16,704 bases of DNA from Methylococcaceae bacterium (GCA_030618325.1 JAUXDP010000032.1:1-16704); one strand, 5' to 3'. Shown: positions 1 to 7,748, numbered from the stretch's first letter. Translations and numbers: made by a program. The notes: a model not told the origin generated them from the sequence alone.

Positions 1-389
1 GTCCGGGTGCTTAAACCAGGTTTAAGCCCGATGTCCCACAGAAAAGTGTTAAATTGTGAGAGTGCCGACTGAAATTGAAGGTCTTTTGTATTGTCCAATA
101 AAACCAGAATATCAATATCGGAATGAGGAAACAGTTCACTACGACCATAACCACCTACAGCAACTAGGCTGAGTTTGTTTTCTAAAGAGTTGAAAAAGTG
201 TTTCCAGCAAGTAGTTAAAAGGCTATCAACAAATTTAGCTTTTGCTGATATTAACTCATTGACAGGTTTTTTGGGGTCAAATTGCCGGGCAAGTTCCTCA
301 TTATTAGACTTTATGAGTTGTTTAAATAGTTCCAGGGAATCCTTGGTTTTAAACAGGGATTCGGAAAATTGAAGGTTTAGATTGTTCAC
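1..389 (-). CDS. glnD: Bifunctional uridylyltransferase/uridylyl-removing enzyme GlnD, N-terminal part
   Basis: GlnD senses glutamine and adds or removes UMP on PII proteins (GlnB/GlnK), so controlling nitrogen assimilation in the cytoplasm. Only the first ~129 codons are in the window; the gene runs off the left edge. The minus-strand translation contains the nucleotidyltransferase signature GGYGRSELFPHSDIDIL at about residues 79-95, with the two metal-binding aspartates D91 and D93, followed by a WDIGLKPG segment typical of the family. The start is a GTG at 389-387, which overlaps the TGA of map (GTGA), so the two genes are probably translationally coupled. A weak AAGAAG lies just upstream of the start. 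The order map-glnD is common in gammaproteobacteria. The HD domain and ACT domains expected downstream are not visible here. Confidence 0.93.
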   Translation of the reverse strand, partial: MNNLNLQFSESLFKTKDSLELFKQLIKSNNEELARQFDPKKPVNELISAKAKFVDSLLTTCWKHFFNSLENKLSLVAVGGYGRSELFPHSDIDILVLLDNTKDLQFQSALSQFNTFLWDIGLKPGLSTR

Positions 390-1150
390 AATTCTTCTTG
401 ACGCAAAGTTAGAATTTCGTAGCCATTTTCTGTGACTAGGATAGTATGTTCCCATTGGGCTGACAGGCTTCTGTCTTTGGTGACAGCCGTCCAGTTATCT
501 TTAAGAACTTTTATATGCCTTTTTCCCTGGTTGATCATCGGCTCAATGGTAAAAATCATGCCAGTTTTTATAATCTCACCTTCTCCCGATTTTCCGTAGT
601 GCAGCACTTGCGGGTCTTCATGAAATTTCTTGCCTATCCCATGACCACAAAACTCACGGACGACAGAAAAGTGATTTGATTCTGCATGTACTTGAATCGT
701 GCGCCCTATATCTCCAAGTGTAGCACCTGGTTTGACCTGCTGGATGCCCAGAAAAAGTGATTCTTGAGTGATAGTACATAGCCTTTTTGCAAATGGAGAT
801 ACATTTCCTACATAAAACATTTTGCTGGTATCGCCATGGTATTCGTCTTTGATGACGGTAATATCGATGTTAATAATATCGCCATTTTTTAGTTTTTTTA
901 CATTGGGTATGCCATGGCAAACCGTATTGTTAATGGAGGTACAAATGGATTTGGGAAAGCCACGATAATTCAGTGGTGCGGGAATAGCATCTTGTTCATT
1001 GACGATATAGTCATGGCAAATCTGATCTAGTTCATCGGTACTGACTCCAGGAACGACGTGAGGAGCAATCATTTCCAGAACTTCAGCGGCTAATTTTCCA
1101 GCAGTCCGCATTTTGTCAATTTCGGCAGGTGTTTTAATGGTAATGCTCAT
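386..1150 (-). CDS. map: Type I methionine aminopeptidase
   Basis: Removes the initiator methionine from nascent cytosolic proteins. The 254-residue length fits the short bacterial type I enzyme. All five metal ligands are visible: D96 (in NIDITV), D107 (in HGDTSK), H170 (in EFCGHGIG), E203 (in FTIEPM) and E234 (in QWEHTI). The substrate-pocket histidine H79 is in the motif VCHGIPN. The ATG at 1150 gives the usual N-terminus (MSITIKTPAEIDKMR); no strong Shine-Dalgarno sequence is visible before it. The gene lies 60 nt downstream of purK and overlaps glnD by 4 nt, so map-glnD may form one unit, possibly fed also by read-through from purEK. Nothing looks degraded. Confidence 0.97.
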   Translation of the reverse strand: MSITIKTPAEIDKMRTAGKLAAEVLEMIAPHVVPGVSTDELDQICHDYIVNEQDAIPAPLNYRGFPKSICTSINNTVCHGIPNVKKLKNGDIINIDITVIKDEYHGDTSKMFYVGNVSPFAKRLCTITQESLFLGIQQVKPGATLGDIGRTIQVHAESNHFSVVREFCGHGIGKKFHEDPQVLHYGKSGEGEIIKTGMIFTIEPMINQGKRHIKVLKDNWTAVTKDRSLSAQWEHTILVTENGYEILTLRQEEL

Positions 1151-1210
1151 AAATTTTCGTAGCTAAATAGTATGGTTTCTTGTCTTCATAGAGTGATTAT
1201 TATAGAGATA

Positions 1211-2305
1211 TTATGAGTCATCCACTTCTTGAGCCAGATCTTGCAGTTGTTTTAAGGAATTAGAAAACAATTCAGGATCATCTGCCCTGATAGTTGCATG
1301 AGCTACTTTTCGCCCTTTTCGTGGTACTTTATCATAAAGGTGCATATGACTATTGGGGAGATCTAATACCTGTGTGGTTGTTGGTAAACCGCCGATGAAA
1401 TTGACCATGCCAGCATATCCGCGCGCTTTGGTTGAGCCTAATGGTAGATCCAGAATAGCCCGTAAATGGTTCTCGAATTGACTGGTTTCTGCACCTTCTA
1501 TGGTCCAGTGTCCTGAATTATGCACTCTCGGCGCAAATTCATTGGCCAGCAATTTACCTTGTACGTCAAAAAATTCCACTGCAATGATTCCAACATAATT
1601 TAGTGTTTCCAGTATGCGTGTTGTATATTCCTCGGCCTGTTGCTGCAAAACATCATTTTCGCAACATTTTGAAACACGTAAAATCCCACGACTGTGTTGA
1701 TTTTCTGAAAGGGGATAAAAAACCATTTCTCCACTAGGGCGGCGTGCGGCAATCATAGAGACTTCACGTTGAAAATCAACAAAACCTTCAACAATTGATT
1801 GTGCTCCGGCCATAGATTGCCAAGCATCTGGTAGATCAGCAGATATTTTTAATGGCATTTGTCCCTTGCCATCATAGCCCATTCTGCGACTTTTCAAGAT
1901 TGCAGGGTATTTGATGTCAGGCATCGCATTTTGTAAATCTTCCAGGCTGTTAATAGGAGCAAATTCAGCAGTTGGAATATCTAGTTGGTGGAAAAAGTTT
2001 TTTTCCGTTAGACGATCTTGGGCAATTGCCAGGGCATTAGCAGCCGGATATATTTTGGTGTGATCAGCCAGGAAACTGGCAACTTCGGCGGGAACATTTT
2101 CAAACTCATAGGTGACGATATCTGCTTTTTCAGCTAATTCGGCTAATAATGCCTGGTTATCATATTCGCCATGTAAATGCTCCCCAAGTCCTATAGCACC
2201 GGCTGTATCACTTGGATCAAGAATAACAAATTGCAAACCTAAGGGGTAGCCGGCTAAGGCAATCATGCGGGCTAATTGCCCACCACCTAAAATTCCAACC
2301 TTCAT
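1211..2305 (-). CDS. purK: N5-carboxyaminoimidazole ribonucleotide synthase PurK
   Basis: ATP-grasp enzyme of de novo purine synthesis: it carboxylates AIR with bicarbonate and ATP to give N5-CAIR, the substrate of PurE. The 364-residue protein has the N-terminal nucleotide-like fold motif GGGQLARM (residues 7-14), the ATP-grasp glycine loop MGYDGKGQ (142-149), and the C-terminal motif NEFAPRVHNSGH (255-266) that contributes metal and substrate contacts. Length and motifs are those of an intact enzyme. The ATG at 2305 overlaps the stop of purE by 4 nt (ATGA), which fixes the start and suggests coupled translation, as expected for consecutive pathway steps. Confidence 0.97.
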   Translation of the reverse strand: MKVGILGGGQLARMIALAGYPLGLQFVILDPSDTAGAIGLGEHLHGEYDNQALLAELAEKADIVTYEFENVPAEVASFLADHTKIYPAANALAIAQDRLTEKNFFHQLDIPTAEFAPINSLEDLQNAMPDIKYPAILKSRRMGYDGKGQMPLKISADLPDAWQSMAGAQSIVEGFVDFQREVSMIAARRPSGEMVFYPLSENQHSRGILRVSKCCENDVLQQQAEEYTTRILETLNYVGIIAVEFFDVQGKLLANEFAPRVHNSGHWTIEGAETSQFENHLRAILDLPLGSTKARGYAGMVNFIGGLPTTTQVLDLPNSHMHLYDKVPRKGRKVAHATIRADDPELFSNSLKQLQDLAQEVDDS

Positions 2306-2799
2306 GCTGTCGCCTTACGTGGGTCAGAATTGGCCATCACTTTATTAGTCTGGTTTTGTCTATATTCATTTAATGCAGGTCGGTATTGAGGGTGTTTGTT
2401 GCTTATGATAGCAGCAGCCAGTAAGGCTGCATTGATAGCCCCTGCCTTACCGATTGCGAGAGTTCCGACAGGGATGCCTGCAGGCATTTGTGCCATCGAC
2501 AGCAAGGAATCCATGCCATTCAACGCCTTTGACTGTACCGGAACCCCCAATACCGGTACCGGTGTTTTTGCTGCTGTCATTCCGGGTAAATGAGCTGCAC
2601 CTCCTGCGCCTGCAATAATGACTTCCAGACCATTGTTTTCAGCATTTTCGGCATATTGAAATAATTTATCCGGGGTTCGATGTGCTGACACAACTTCCAC
2701 TTCATGGGGGATTTTTAGCTGGTCCAAGATTTGGGCTGCATTTTGCATGGTTTCCCAATCGGAAGTTGAACCCATGATTATGCCGATCAATGCTGTCAT
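2302..2799 (-). CDS. purE: N5-carboxyaminoimidazole ribonucleotide mutase PurE (class I)
   Basis: Converts N5-CAIR to CAIR in purine synthesis, directly after PurK. The 165-residue protein shows the class I signatures MGSTSDW (residues 9-15), VVSAHRTPD (37-44, including catalytic H40) and GAGGAAHLPGM. It carries the tail of about 15 residues often seen after the PurE fold. The ATG at 2799 has a good ribosome binding site, CAGGAGAA, about 8 nt upstream on the minus strand. The 180 nt between this start and the end of the upstream hydrolase gene should hold the purEK promoter; an AT-rich palindrome (AATTTTAAAATT) lies in it. No PurR-type operator was recognised with confidence. Confidence 0.97.
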   Translation of the reverse strand: MTALIGIIMGSTSDWETMQNAAQILDQLKIPHEVEVVSAHRTPDKLFQYAENAENNGLEVIIAGAGGAAHLPGMTAAKTPVPVLGVPVQSKALNGMDSLLSMAQMPAGIPVGTLAIGKAGAINAALLAAAIISNKHPQYRPALNEYRQNQTNKVMANSDPRKATA

Positions 2800-2979
2800 G
2801 GAAGTATTCTCCTGTATAAAATTTTAAAATTCATTTGTATCTGCTCAGCATGTTCATATTTTGTTTCAGCACCAGGCATTTTCGCACGAAGAATGTAAGC
2901 ATATAGAAATATCTGACCATTCGAGTATGGAATTAACGCTGTAATGGGATAAAAGATGAATGTGCAGAGTAGTTTACTA

Positions 2980-3777
2980 TCATTTGTTATCTATAAAAGA
3001 CATCACTTCTTTCCACCAGGGTTGTTCCGGAGAAAGGGGTAGGGTATTATGGCCGGCATTAGGGAATTTCCATATTTTCTTCGCGCCTGGCAGCCATTCA
3101 AAAAGCTTTAAAGTGTATTGATTAGGTATAATTTCATCCTTTTCAGCCATAATAACAGCAGCATTGCCAGTATAGTTCTGTAAACCCTTAATATTATCAA
3201 ACCGATCAAGAATTAGCCATTTGGCTAGAAAAAACCAGTAATGATGATGGGCAATATTGGCTAAATTATCAAAGGGTGAAATTAAAGCTATACCTTCAAT
3301 TGGAAACTGTTGCGACTGTACGAGGCTTGAAACCACGCCACTTCCTAACGATTCGCCCCATAGGAATACAGGAAGACCGAAGTCTTTGATGGCTTTGCTA
3401 ACTGTTTTGTGGGCATCTGTTAATAGAGTTTGTTCAGAGGGTTTTCCTTTTCTCGCTCCATATCCAGGATATTCAGCCAATATTACTCGGTATCCAGAGT
3501 TTTCCAGGGCATCGATATAATATAATCTGTTGTTAGCAGACCCGGCATTACCGTGAAAAACAATGATTGTTCCTTTGTTCTGAGGCAGGTTTTTACCTGA
3601 TATCAACCCAAGATAATCATTTTCAGAAGGCCAAAGCTTTAATTGTAAATTGTTAGCAAGCTCTTTTTGTTGAGGGAGAGAGATAACTTGTGGATAGTAA
3701 ATCATTTTTCTCTGAAAAATAAAAATAATCAGCAAACAGAGAAAATAAGGAATGAGGAGTGAAAGTGTGGTTTTCAT
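2980..3777 (-). CDS. Membrane-anchored alpha/beta hydrolase (BEM46/S33-like)
   Basis: A serine hydrolase of unknown substrate. The N-terminus has one strongly hydrophobic segment (about residues 5-21) followed by positive charges, so the catalytic domain is probably tethered to the inner membrane or exported; there is no lipobox. The fold motifs are clear: oxyanion-hole HGNAGS (75-80), nucleophile elbow GESLGSG with Ser143, acid Asp214 in AEKDEIIP, and His243 in NAGHNT, so the triad is complete. This resembles the small family of bacterial BEM46/YfhR/YhfR-like hydrolases, which are mostly uncharacterised. A Shine-Dalgarno AGGAA precedes the ATG. It lies 34 nt downstream of ybiB on the same strand and may be cotranscribed with it. 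The family assignment is secure; the function is not. Confidence 0.85.
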   Translation of the reverse strand: MKTTLSLLIPYFLCLLIIFIFQRKMIYYPQVISLPQQKELANNLQLKLWPSENDYLGLISGKNLPQNKGTIIVFHGNAGSANNRLYYIDALENSGYRVILAEYPGYGARKGKPSEQTLLTDAHKTVSKAIKDFGLPVFLWGESLGSGVVSSLVQSQQFPIEGIALISPFDNLANIAHHHYWFFLAKWLILDRFDNIKGLQNYTGNAAVIMAEKDEIIPNQYTLKLFEWLPGAKKIWKFPNAGHNTLPLSPEQPWWKEVMSFIDNK

Positions 3778-3811
3778 TTTTCCTATATATCAATCTTGGT
3801 GTGCAGTATAG

Positions 3812-4813
3812 TCAACCGTATTTCTGTTTGGGTCTGTTATGCCAAAACTTTTTTGCTATTGTAAAAGCCTGCTCCTGATCTTCTGCTTTGCCTAGTAATT
3901 TTAAGGCGATAGCTGTAGTGCTGATGATAGTGGCCTCAGCAAATTCATTCTGTTCCTTAGCTTGCCAGATTGCCGCAAGTTGCTTTGGATCCAAGAAATC
4001 TGGTTTTATATGGCGTCGTTTAAATAACGAAGGCCAAAGTTCATCGATTAACTGTCCTTCATGGACGCTTTGCACCAGGCAATCCATATCAGGGTTACGT
4101 TCAGCTTCCCCTCCTTCACCTTTCATTACCGCTACATTTTTCTGGTCCAATAATAATGCTGCCTCTTGATGAACTGGACGATATCCCGGATGGAAAATAC
4201 CTTGAATGCTACATCGTGAGTCAAATGGATTTAACATCCGTACCATCGTATGTATGGGTGAACGCAACCCCATTAAAGGACGTAGTTCAATAATATCATA
4301 GAGCTTTGGGCAAAAATGTTGCAAAGATAAATAGCAAAAATAATTATCTTCGAGTTGCTGTGACGCCTGTTGAAAAGAGGTTGCGTATTTAATACCTAAA
4401 AATTGCAACATATCTTTAGTATAAATTCTGTCGGATGAGTGGCCACTCGCGCCGTGCATAAATACCTTGATGCCGTTTTCCGCCAACAATAATGCAGATA
4501 ATATAAACCAGGGCAAATGCCGTCTTTTCCCAGCATAGGATGACCAATCAAGATCAGTCTTTACTGAACTGGCTGGCAAATTAAAAGAATCACGAGCCGC
4601 TTTAACAAAACCGGCGAGTTCTTCTGGCGTTTCTTCTTTAACTCGCATTAGCATCAGGAAAGCACCTAATTGTACGGGCTCCACTTTATTCGCCAAAATC
4701 AAGCTCATCGCTTGATAAGCTTGTTCTTGTGTCAGGGGTTTTGAGCCTTTTTTGCCTTTTCCTAAAATTCGGATGTACTGGGCGAAGGGATGTTCTGAGT
4801 TGTTCACCAGCAT
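3812..4813 (-). CDS. ybiB: TrpD2/YbiB-family glycosyltransferase-fold DNA-binding protein
   Basis: Similar to the anthranilate phosphoribosyltransferase fold: an N-terminal helical domain (residues about 10-80, ending in EETPEELAGFVKAARDS) followed by the alpha/beta domain. It lacks the GTGGD phosphoribosyl-pyrophosphate motif of true TrpD. The equivalent stretch reads DWSSYAGKRRHLPWF (about 89-103), which is the pattern of the YbiB group. E. coli YbiB binds nucleic acid without sequence specificity and does not make tryptophan; that is family knowledge, not visible here. Other YbiB-like stretches include LRPLMGLRSPIHTMVRMLNPF (about 177-197) and KGEGGEAERNPD (231-242). The length of 333 fits. 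The start is taken as the ATG at 4813, without a clear Shine-Dalgarno sequence. Confidence 0.87.
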   Translation of the reverse strand: MLVNNSEHPFAQYIRILGKGKKGSKPLTQEQAYQAMSLILANKVEPVQLGAFLMLMRVKEETPEELAGFVKAARDSFNLPASSVKTDLDWSSYAGKRRHLPWFILSALLLAENGIKVFMHGASGHSSDRIYTKDMLQFLGIKYATSFQQASQQLEDNYFCYLSLQHFCPKLYDIIELRPLMGLRSPIHTMVRMLNPFDSRCSIQGIFHPGYRPVHQEAALLLDQKNVAVMKGEGGEAERNPDMDCLVQSVHEGQLIDELWPSLFKRRHIKPDFLDPKQLAAIWQAKEQNEFAEATIISTTAIALKLLGKAEDQEQAFTIAKKFWHNRPKQKYG

Positions 4814-4898
4814 TATTATAATTTAAATGGAAATAAATCTGATATTAACTTATTATGCGATAAAATAATCGTATAAAAATAAGTCAGAGGGTAGTGTC

Positions 4899-5279
4899 AT
4901 GAAAAAAGCCATAATAATCAGTTTACTAGCATCTTCTGGGGTGTTGAATGCCGCAGTTTTTAAATGTGAGTCCAGTCAAGGGAGAATAGAGTATCAGGAT
5001 GCTCCCTGTAGTAGTCAATACCAATCAAAGAAATTGGCAATTACTCCAATAAACTCAAAAATAGTTAAGCGCGCTCAGGAAAAACTGGCAATTGAATTAG
5101 ACGAACGTAAAAAAATAGATGCACAACGTGCTGAAGTTGCATCAAAAGAGCGGGAATTGAGAGCTACAGAGCTAAGCGCAACAGCTAGGCAGGAACTTGT
5201 CTATGAAACTAGGAAACAAACTGACAACCAGAATTCATGGGGGGGGTACTACCATCGGCGTGTTTATGAGAACTATTGA
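4899..5279 (+). CDS. DUF4124-type exported protein
   Basis: Small (126 aa) exported protein of unknown function. It begins with a signal peptide of about 18 residues (MKKA, then a hydrophobic core ending LNA) before AVFKCESSQGRIEYQDAPC. This is the typical DUF4124 pattern: a short strand with two cysteines and the phrase 'Y.D.PC'. After it comes a charged region (about 55-105, rich in E, K, R and Q) that should be a helix or coiled coil. The C-terminus is short and aromatic (WGGYYHRRVYENY). The ATG has a Shine-Dalgarno AGAGGG. The gene diverges from ybiB across 85 nt. A run of eight G (5239-5246) encodes Trp-Gly-Gly near the C-terminus; slippage there would change only the last ~10 residues. 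Confidence 0.8.
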   Translation: MKKAIIISLLASSGVLNAAVFKCESSQGRIEYQDAPCSSQYQSKKLAITPINSKIVKRAQEKLAIELDERKKIDAQRAEVASKERELRATELSATARQELVYETRKQTDNQNSWGGYYHRRVYENY

Positions 5280-5302
5280 TCGTTAAAGTTTTAAACTGAA
5301 GC

Positions 5303-5390
5303 CCCTCCCCAGATTAGAATTGAGTACTGAAGAGTATAGAAAATCCGATAAATATGCTTATATGCTTAGAAGCAAGATTCCTGGGGAGGG
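5303..5390. repeat. 10-bp perfect inverted repeat with 68-nt spacer
   Basis: CCCTCCCCAG at 5303-5312 is the reverse complement of CTGGGGAGGG at 5381-5390. It lies in the 200-nt gap between the convergent DUF4124 and sorting-tail genes. The G+C-rich arms stand out against AT-rich surroundings. A long-range stem shared by the two convergent transcripts is possible, but no T tract follows either arm, so it is not a standard terminator. A weak open frame (5287-5484) also crosses this region, without a good start or ribosome binding site. Confidence 0.5.
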
Positions 5391-5438
5391 TGAAAAAGGA
5401 TTGATTTGGGGGGGTGTTGTATCGGCAGGATTGATTAC

Positions 5439-5454
5439 GACACATCCTTGTGTC
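5439..5454. other. Small perfect hairpin in convergent intergenic region
   Basis: GACACA-TCCT-TGTGTC forms a 6-bp stem with a 4-nt loop, 27 nt past the stop codon of the minus-strand sorting-tail gene. It may serve as a transcript end or stability element, but it lacks a T run on either strand, so the terminator role is only a guess. Confidence 0.4.
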
Positions 5455-5480
5455 ATGAAATACACAATAATAAATTTCTC

Positions 5481-6069
5481 TTAGAGGTCCCTTGATTTTC
5501 TTTGGGTTTTATTAAAACCAAATAGGGATATTACTCCGGTTCCAAATAACCATAATGCGGCAGGTACTGGAGTTTCAATAGGAGGAGCTGTAAATGTTGT
5601 GGTAAAGTTGTTGAAATTATACCAGTGAAAGGTTCCAAGGCCGCCGCTACCAGCTATCCGTCCATCGATTTGTATGTGGTCATCGAATGTAGGGAATGAT
5701 TCATAGCTAACGTATCTGCCATTTGATTTATCTTTAGCAGTTAGGGTATAAACTTCATCTTTTTTTAATTCCCAAGTGATGTTTTGTATTTGATGAGAGT
5801 TTTCTCCACCTGCATAGTTATAAGTTTGCAAAATATCGCCGGCGCGGTTCTTTAGCCAAATGGTATCTTGCTTACCCTGGTTTTGGGAAATAAAACTATC
5901 TAGTGTGACATCTTTTGTCGCCGTTAGCTGTAGACCTGAGTTTGGAAAGGCATTAAGGTTATTAGTTAATTCAGGGCCTTCAAGGGTTAAGGTGACAGAT
6001 GCAATAGCTGTAGTCAGTGTAATAAAAGTTATTATTAAGACCGATACTGCTTTATAGTAAGTGTGTCAT
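5481..6069 (-). CDS. PEP-CTERM/VPLPA-type exported protein with a frame break at its start
   Basis: The open frame runs from 6065 to 5481 (194 codons plus stop). It contains a signal-peptide-like stretch (KAVSVLIITF through TTAIAS, residues 5-23), a beta-rich central part (about 24-160), and a C-terminal sorting-type tail: PVPAALWLFGTGVISLFGF (about 167-184), then a basic end (NKTQRKSR). This is the motif-TM-basic layout of proteins processed by exosortase or a related system, with PVPAALWLFG in place of a strict PEP. The frame has no ATG, GTG or TTG ahead of the signal peptide. An ATG at 6069-6067 with AAGG 8 nt upstream reads MTHLL and then stops; removing one base there would join it to the signal peptide. 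The gene is therefore either frameshifted, uses an unusual start, or contains a sequence error. The first standard in-frame start (TTG at 5831) would discard the signal peptide and is unlikely. Confidence 0.65.
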
Positions 6070-6414
6070 TTTATAGACCTTAATTCAAAGTATTTCTAAG
6101 GAAAAATGGAATGAATTAGTTGCTCTGAAGCAGTTAAAAACCATTTCTGGTAACTAAAATTCATACTTTATTCAACCATACTGATGGTATGTTGATGATG
6201 GTGAAATTTTGAGATATATCATATGTTTATTATTTGATCTCACGCGGTTCTTACTGCAAACGACTAGGGCAAACAATTGTACATAGGTACAGTTTTCGCT
6301 ATAAGTTTCTGAGTTATAATGACCCATTTTTTTACTGGGAACGGCTTTCGATACTTGATACTATATAAGCAATTGGTTAATCATAATTCTAACAACAGGC
6401 TCAAATGAATTGCC
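6070..6414. other. 345-nt divergent intergenic region
   Basis: Lies between the starts of the minus-strand sorting-tail gene and plus-strand ccmA, so it should hold both promoters. The first part carries the AAGG ribosome binding site of the minus-strand gene (6078-6081). The right half has promoter-like hexamers toward ccm, listed separately. A short overlapping repeat GATACTTGATACT occurs around 6350-6362. No tRNA, open reading frame of note, or intrinsic terminator was seen. Confidence 0.5.
6277..6320 (+). promoter_or_regulatory. Putative ccm promoter with TGTAC dyad
   Basis: TTGTAC (6277-6282) and TATAAG (6300-6305) are separated by 17 nt, a good sigma70-like pair. A perfect TATAAT follows at 6315-6320 but lacks a clear -35 at the right distance. 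The first hexamer sits in an inverted repeat TGTAC-ATAG-GTACA (6278-6291) that could be an operator. Both lie about 95-140 nt upstream of ccmA. Assigned from pattern only. Confidence 0.4.
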
Positions 6415-7032
6415 TTGAAAAATGAACACATATCTTTACAAGTAGAGGCCCTAAGTTGTATCCGTGATGATCGGGTATTGTTCAAACAGTTGAGTTTTGA
6501 AATTAAGGGTAAACAGGTTTTACTGCTAGAAGGAAAAAATGGCAGTGGTAAAACGTCATTGCTGCGCATTTTGTGCGGTTTCCGTGAGCCAGATTCTGGA
6601 GAAATATACTGGTGTGGTAATTTGTTAGATAATCAATATTACGCACAAATGGTATATATCGGACACCGGGACGGGGTGAAGGACGAGCTGACAGTGCAGG
6701 AAAATTTGCTGGTTTCAACAGCTTTAGGTTTTGCAAGTCAAACTTCAATTTCGCAAGCTCTAAAAAAAGTAGATCTGCAAGGGCATGATGAGGTTTTAGT
6801 GCAGTCATTATCAGCAGGTCAGAAAAGACGGCTATCATTAGCTAGGTTATTGATTACTGATAATAAATTGTGGATACTGGATGAACCATTTACTTCTTTG
6901 GACAAAGATGGAATAGCGGTGGTTGAAGCTTTGATGACCGAGCATGTTAATCGAGGTGGAATGGTAGTCCTAACATCCCACCATGATGTTCAGTTACATG
7001 ATATTAAGCCACAAATAATAAACCTTTCCTGA
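6415..7032 (+). CDS. ccmA: Heme exporter ATP-binding protein CcmA
   Basis: ATPase of the CcmAB(CD) complex, which uses ATP to release heme-loaded CcmE during cytochrome c maturation. The 205-residue ABC domain is complete: Walker A GKNGSGKT (about 40-47), signature LSAGQ (132-136), Walker B LWILDE (152-157) and the switch histidine in LTSHHD. The start is uncertain. In this frame the only standard start before the conserved part is TTG 6415, whose nearest AGG lies 15 nt upstream. An ATG at 6405 sits at ideal distance from CAGG but is one frame off and reads only six codons (MNCLEK). Deleting one T in AATTGCC would give a normal N-terminus. The 3' end overlaps ccmB by one base (TGATG). Confidence 0.93.
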   Translation: MKNEHISLQVEALSCIRDDRVLFKQLSFEIKGKQVLLLEGKNGSGKTSLLRILCGFREPDSGEIYWCGNLLDNQYYAQMVYIGHRDGVKDELTVQENLLVSTALGFASQTSISQALKKVDLQGHDEVLVQSLSAGQKRRLSLARLLITDNKLWILDEPFTSLDKDGIAVVEALMTEHVNRGGMVVLTSHHDVQLHDIKPQIINLS

Positions 7033-7706
7033 TGGCATTATTGCGCGCATTTATCGCCATTATTAGGCGAGATTTAATTTTGGCTTTTCGGCGCAGAGCT
7101 GAAATGTTGAATCCTATATTGTTTTTTATCATTGTTGTCACCTTATTTCCATTAGGTGTGGGAGCTCAACCTCAGTTATTGCAAAGCATCGCGCCTGGAA
7201 TAATTTGGGTGTCTGCGTTGTTAGCGGCGATGCTGTCGCTGGATGGCTTGTTTCGTTCTGATTTTGATGATGGTTCTTTGGAACAGCTTTTATTAAGTCC
7301 ACATCCCACTTCAATTTTAATTCTTGGTAAAATAATTGCGCATTGGTTGGTGACCGGTCTGCCTTTGATTTTGGTAGCACCGTTGTTGGCCGAGTTTTTA
7401 GGCATGCATACCGATGCGCTGATTATTCTGCTTAAAACACTGATTTTGGGAACTCCCGTTTTAAGTCTTGTAGGCGCAATTGGGGTTGCATTAACTGTCG
7501 GATTACGCCGAGGAGGTATGATTTTGTCACTTCTGGTTCTGCCTTTATATGTGCCTGTATTAATTTTTGCCAGTAATGCAGTAGAAATGGCAAGTGGTGG
7601 CTTACCCGTTGATGCTCAGATTAATATTTTACTTGCCATGCTGTGTCTTGCGTTAGTGCTTGCACCTTTACCTGCATCAGCGGCATTAAAAATGAGTGTG
7701 AGTTAG
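7032..7706 (+). CDS. ccmB: Heme exporter permease CcmB
   Basis: Inner-membrane subunit of the CcmAB transporter-like complex, needed to free holo-CcmE from CcmC and CcmD. The 224-residue protein starts with a basic cytoplasmic stretch (RRDLILAFRRRAEMLNP, about 13-29), the usual CcmB opening. About six hydrophobic segments follow, including LFFIIVVTLFPLGVG and a C-terminal pair around 155-180 and 198-215. The motif FDDGSLEQLLLSPHP (about 77-91) between segments two and three is typical of the family. The ATG overlaps the ccmA stop by one base. A 42-nt gap follows before ccmC, with no terminator. Confidence 0.95.
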   Translation: MALLRAFIAIIRRDLILAFRRRAEMLNPILFFIIVVTLFPLGVGAQPQLLQSIAPGIIWVSALLAAMLSLDGLFRSDFDDGSLEQLLLSPHPTSILILGKIIAHWLVTGLPLILVAPLLAEFLGMHTDALIILLKTLILGTPVLSLVGAIGVALTVGLRRGGMILSLLVLPLYVPVLIFASNAVEMASGGLPVDAQINILLAMLCLALVLAPLPASAALKMSVS

Positions 7707-7748
7707 TTTTTACAGTAAAATCCTTTATATGAAATATAGAATAATCTT

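Noticed and set aside
175..372. 65-codon plus-strand open frame at the left edge
   Set aside because: It lies antisense to the glnD N-terminal frame, which carries the clear nucleotidyltransferase motif; the plus-strand frame has no family features.
3812..4813. Annotation as anthranilate phosphoribosyltransferase (trpD)
   Set aside because: The phosphoribosyl-pyrophosphate glycine motif is absent and the AGKRRHLPWF pattern fits YbiB; no trp genes are nearby.
5303..5390. Inverted repeat as ends of a small transposable element
   Set aside because: The arms are only 10 bp, enclose 68 nt with no transposase fragment, and no flanking target duplication was seen.
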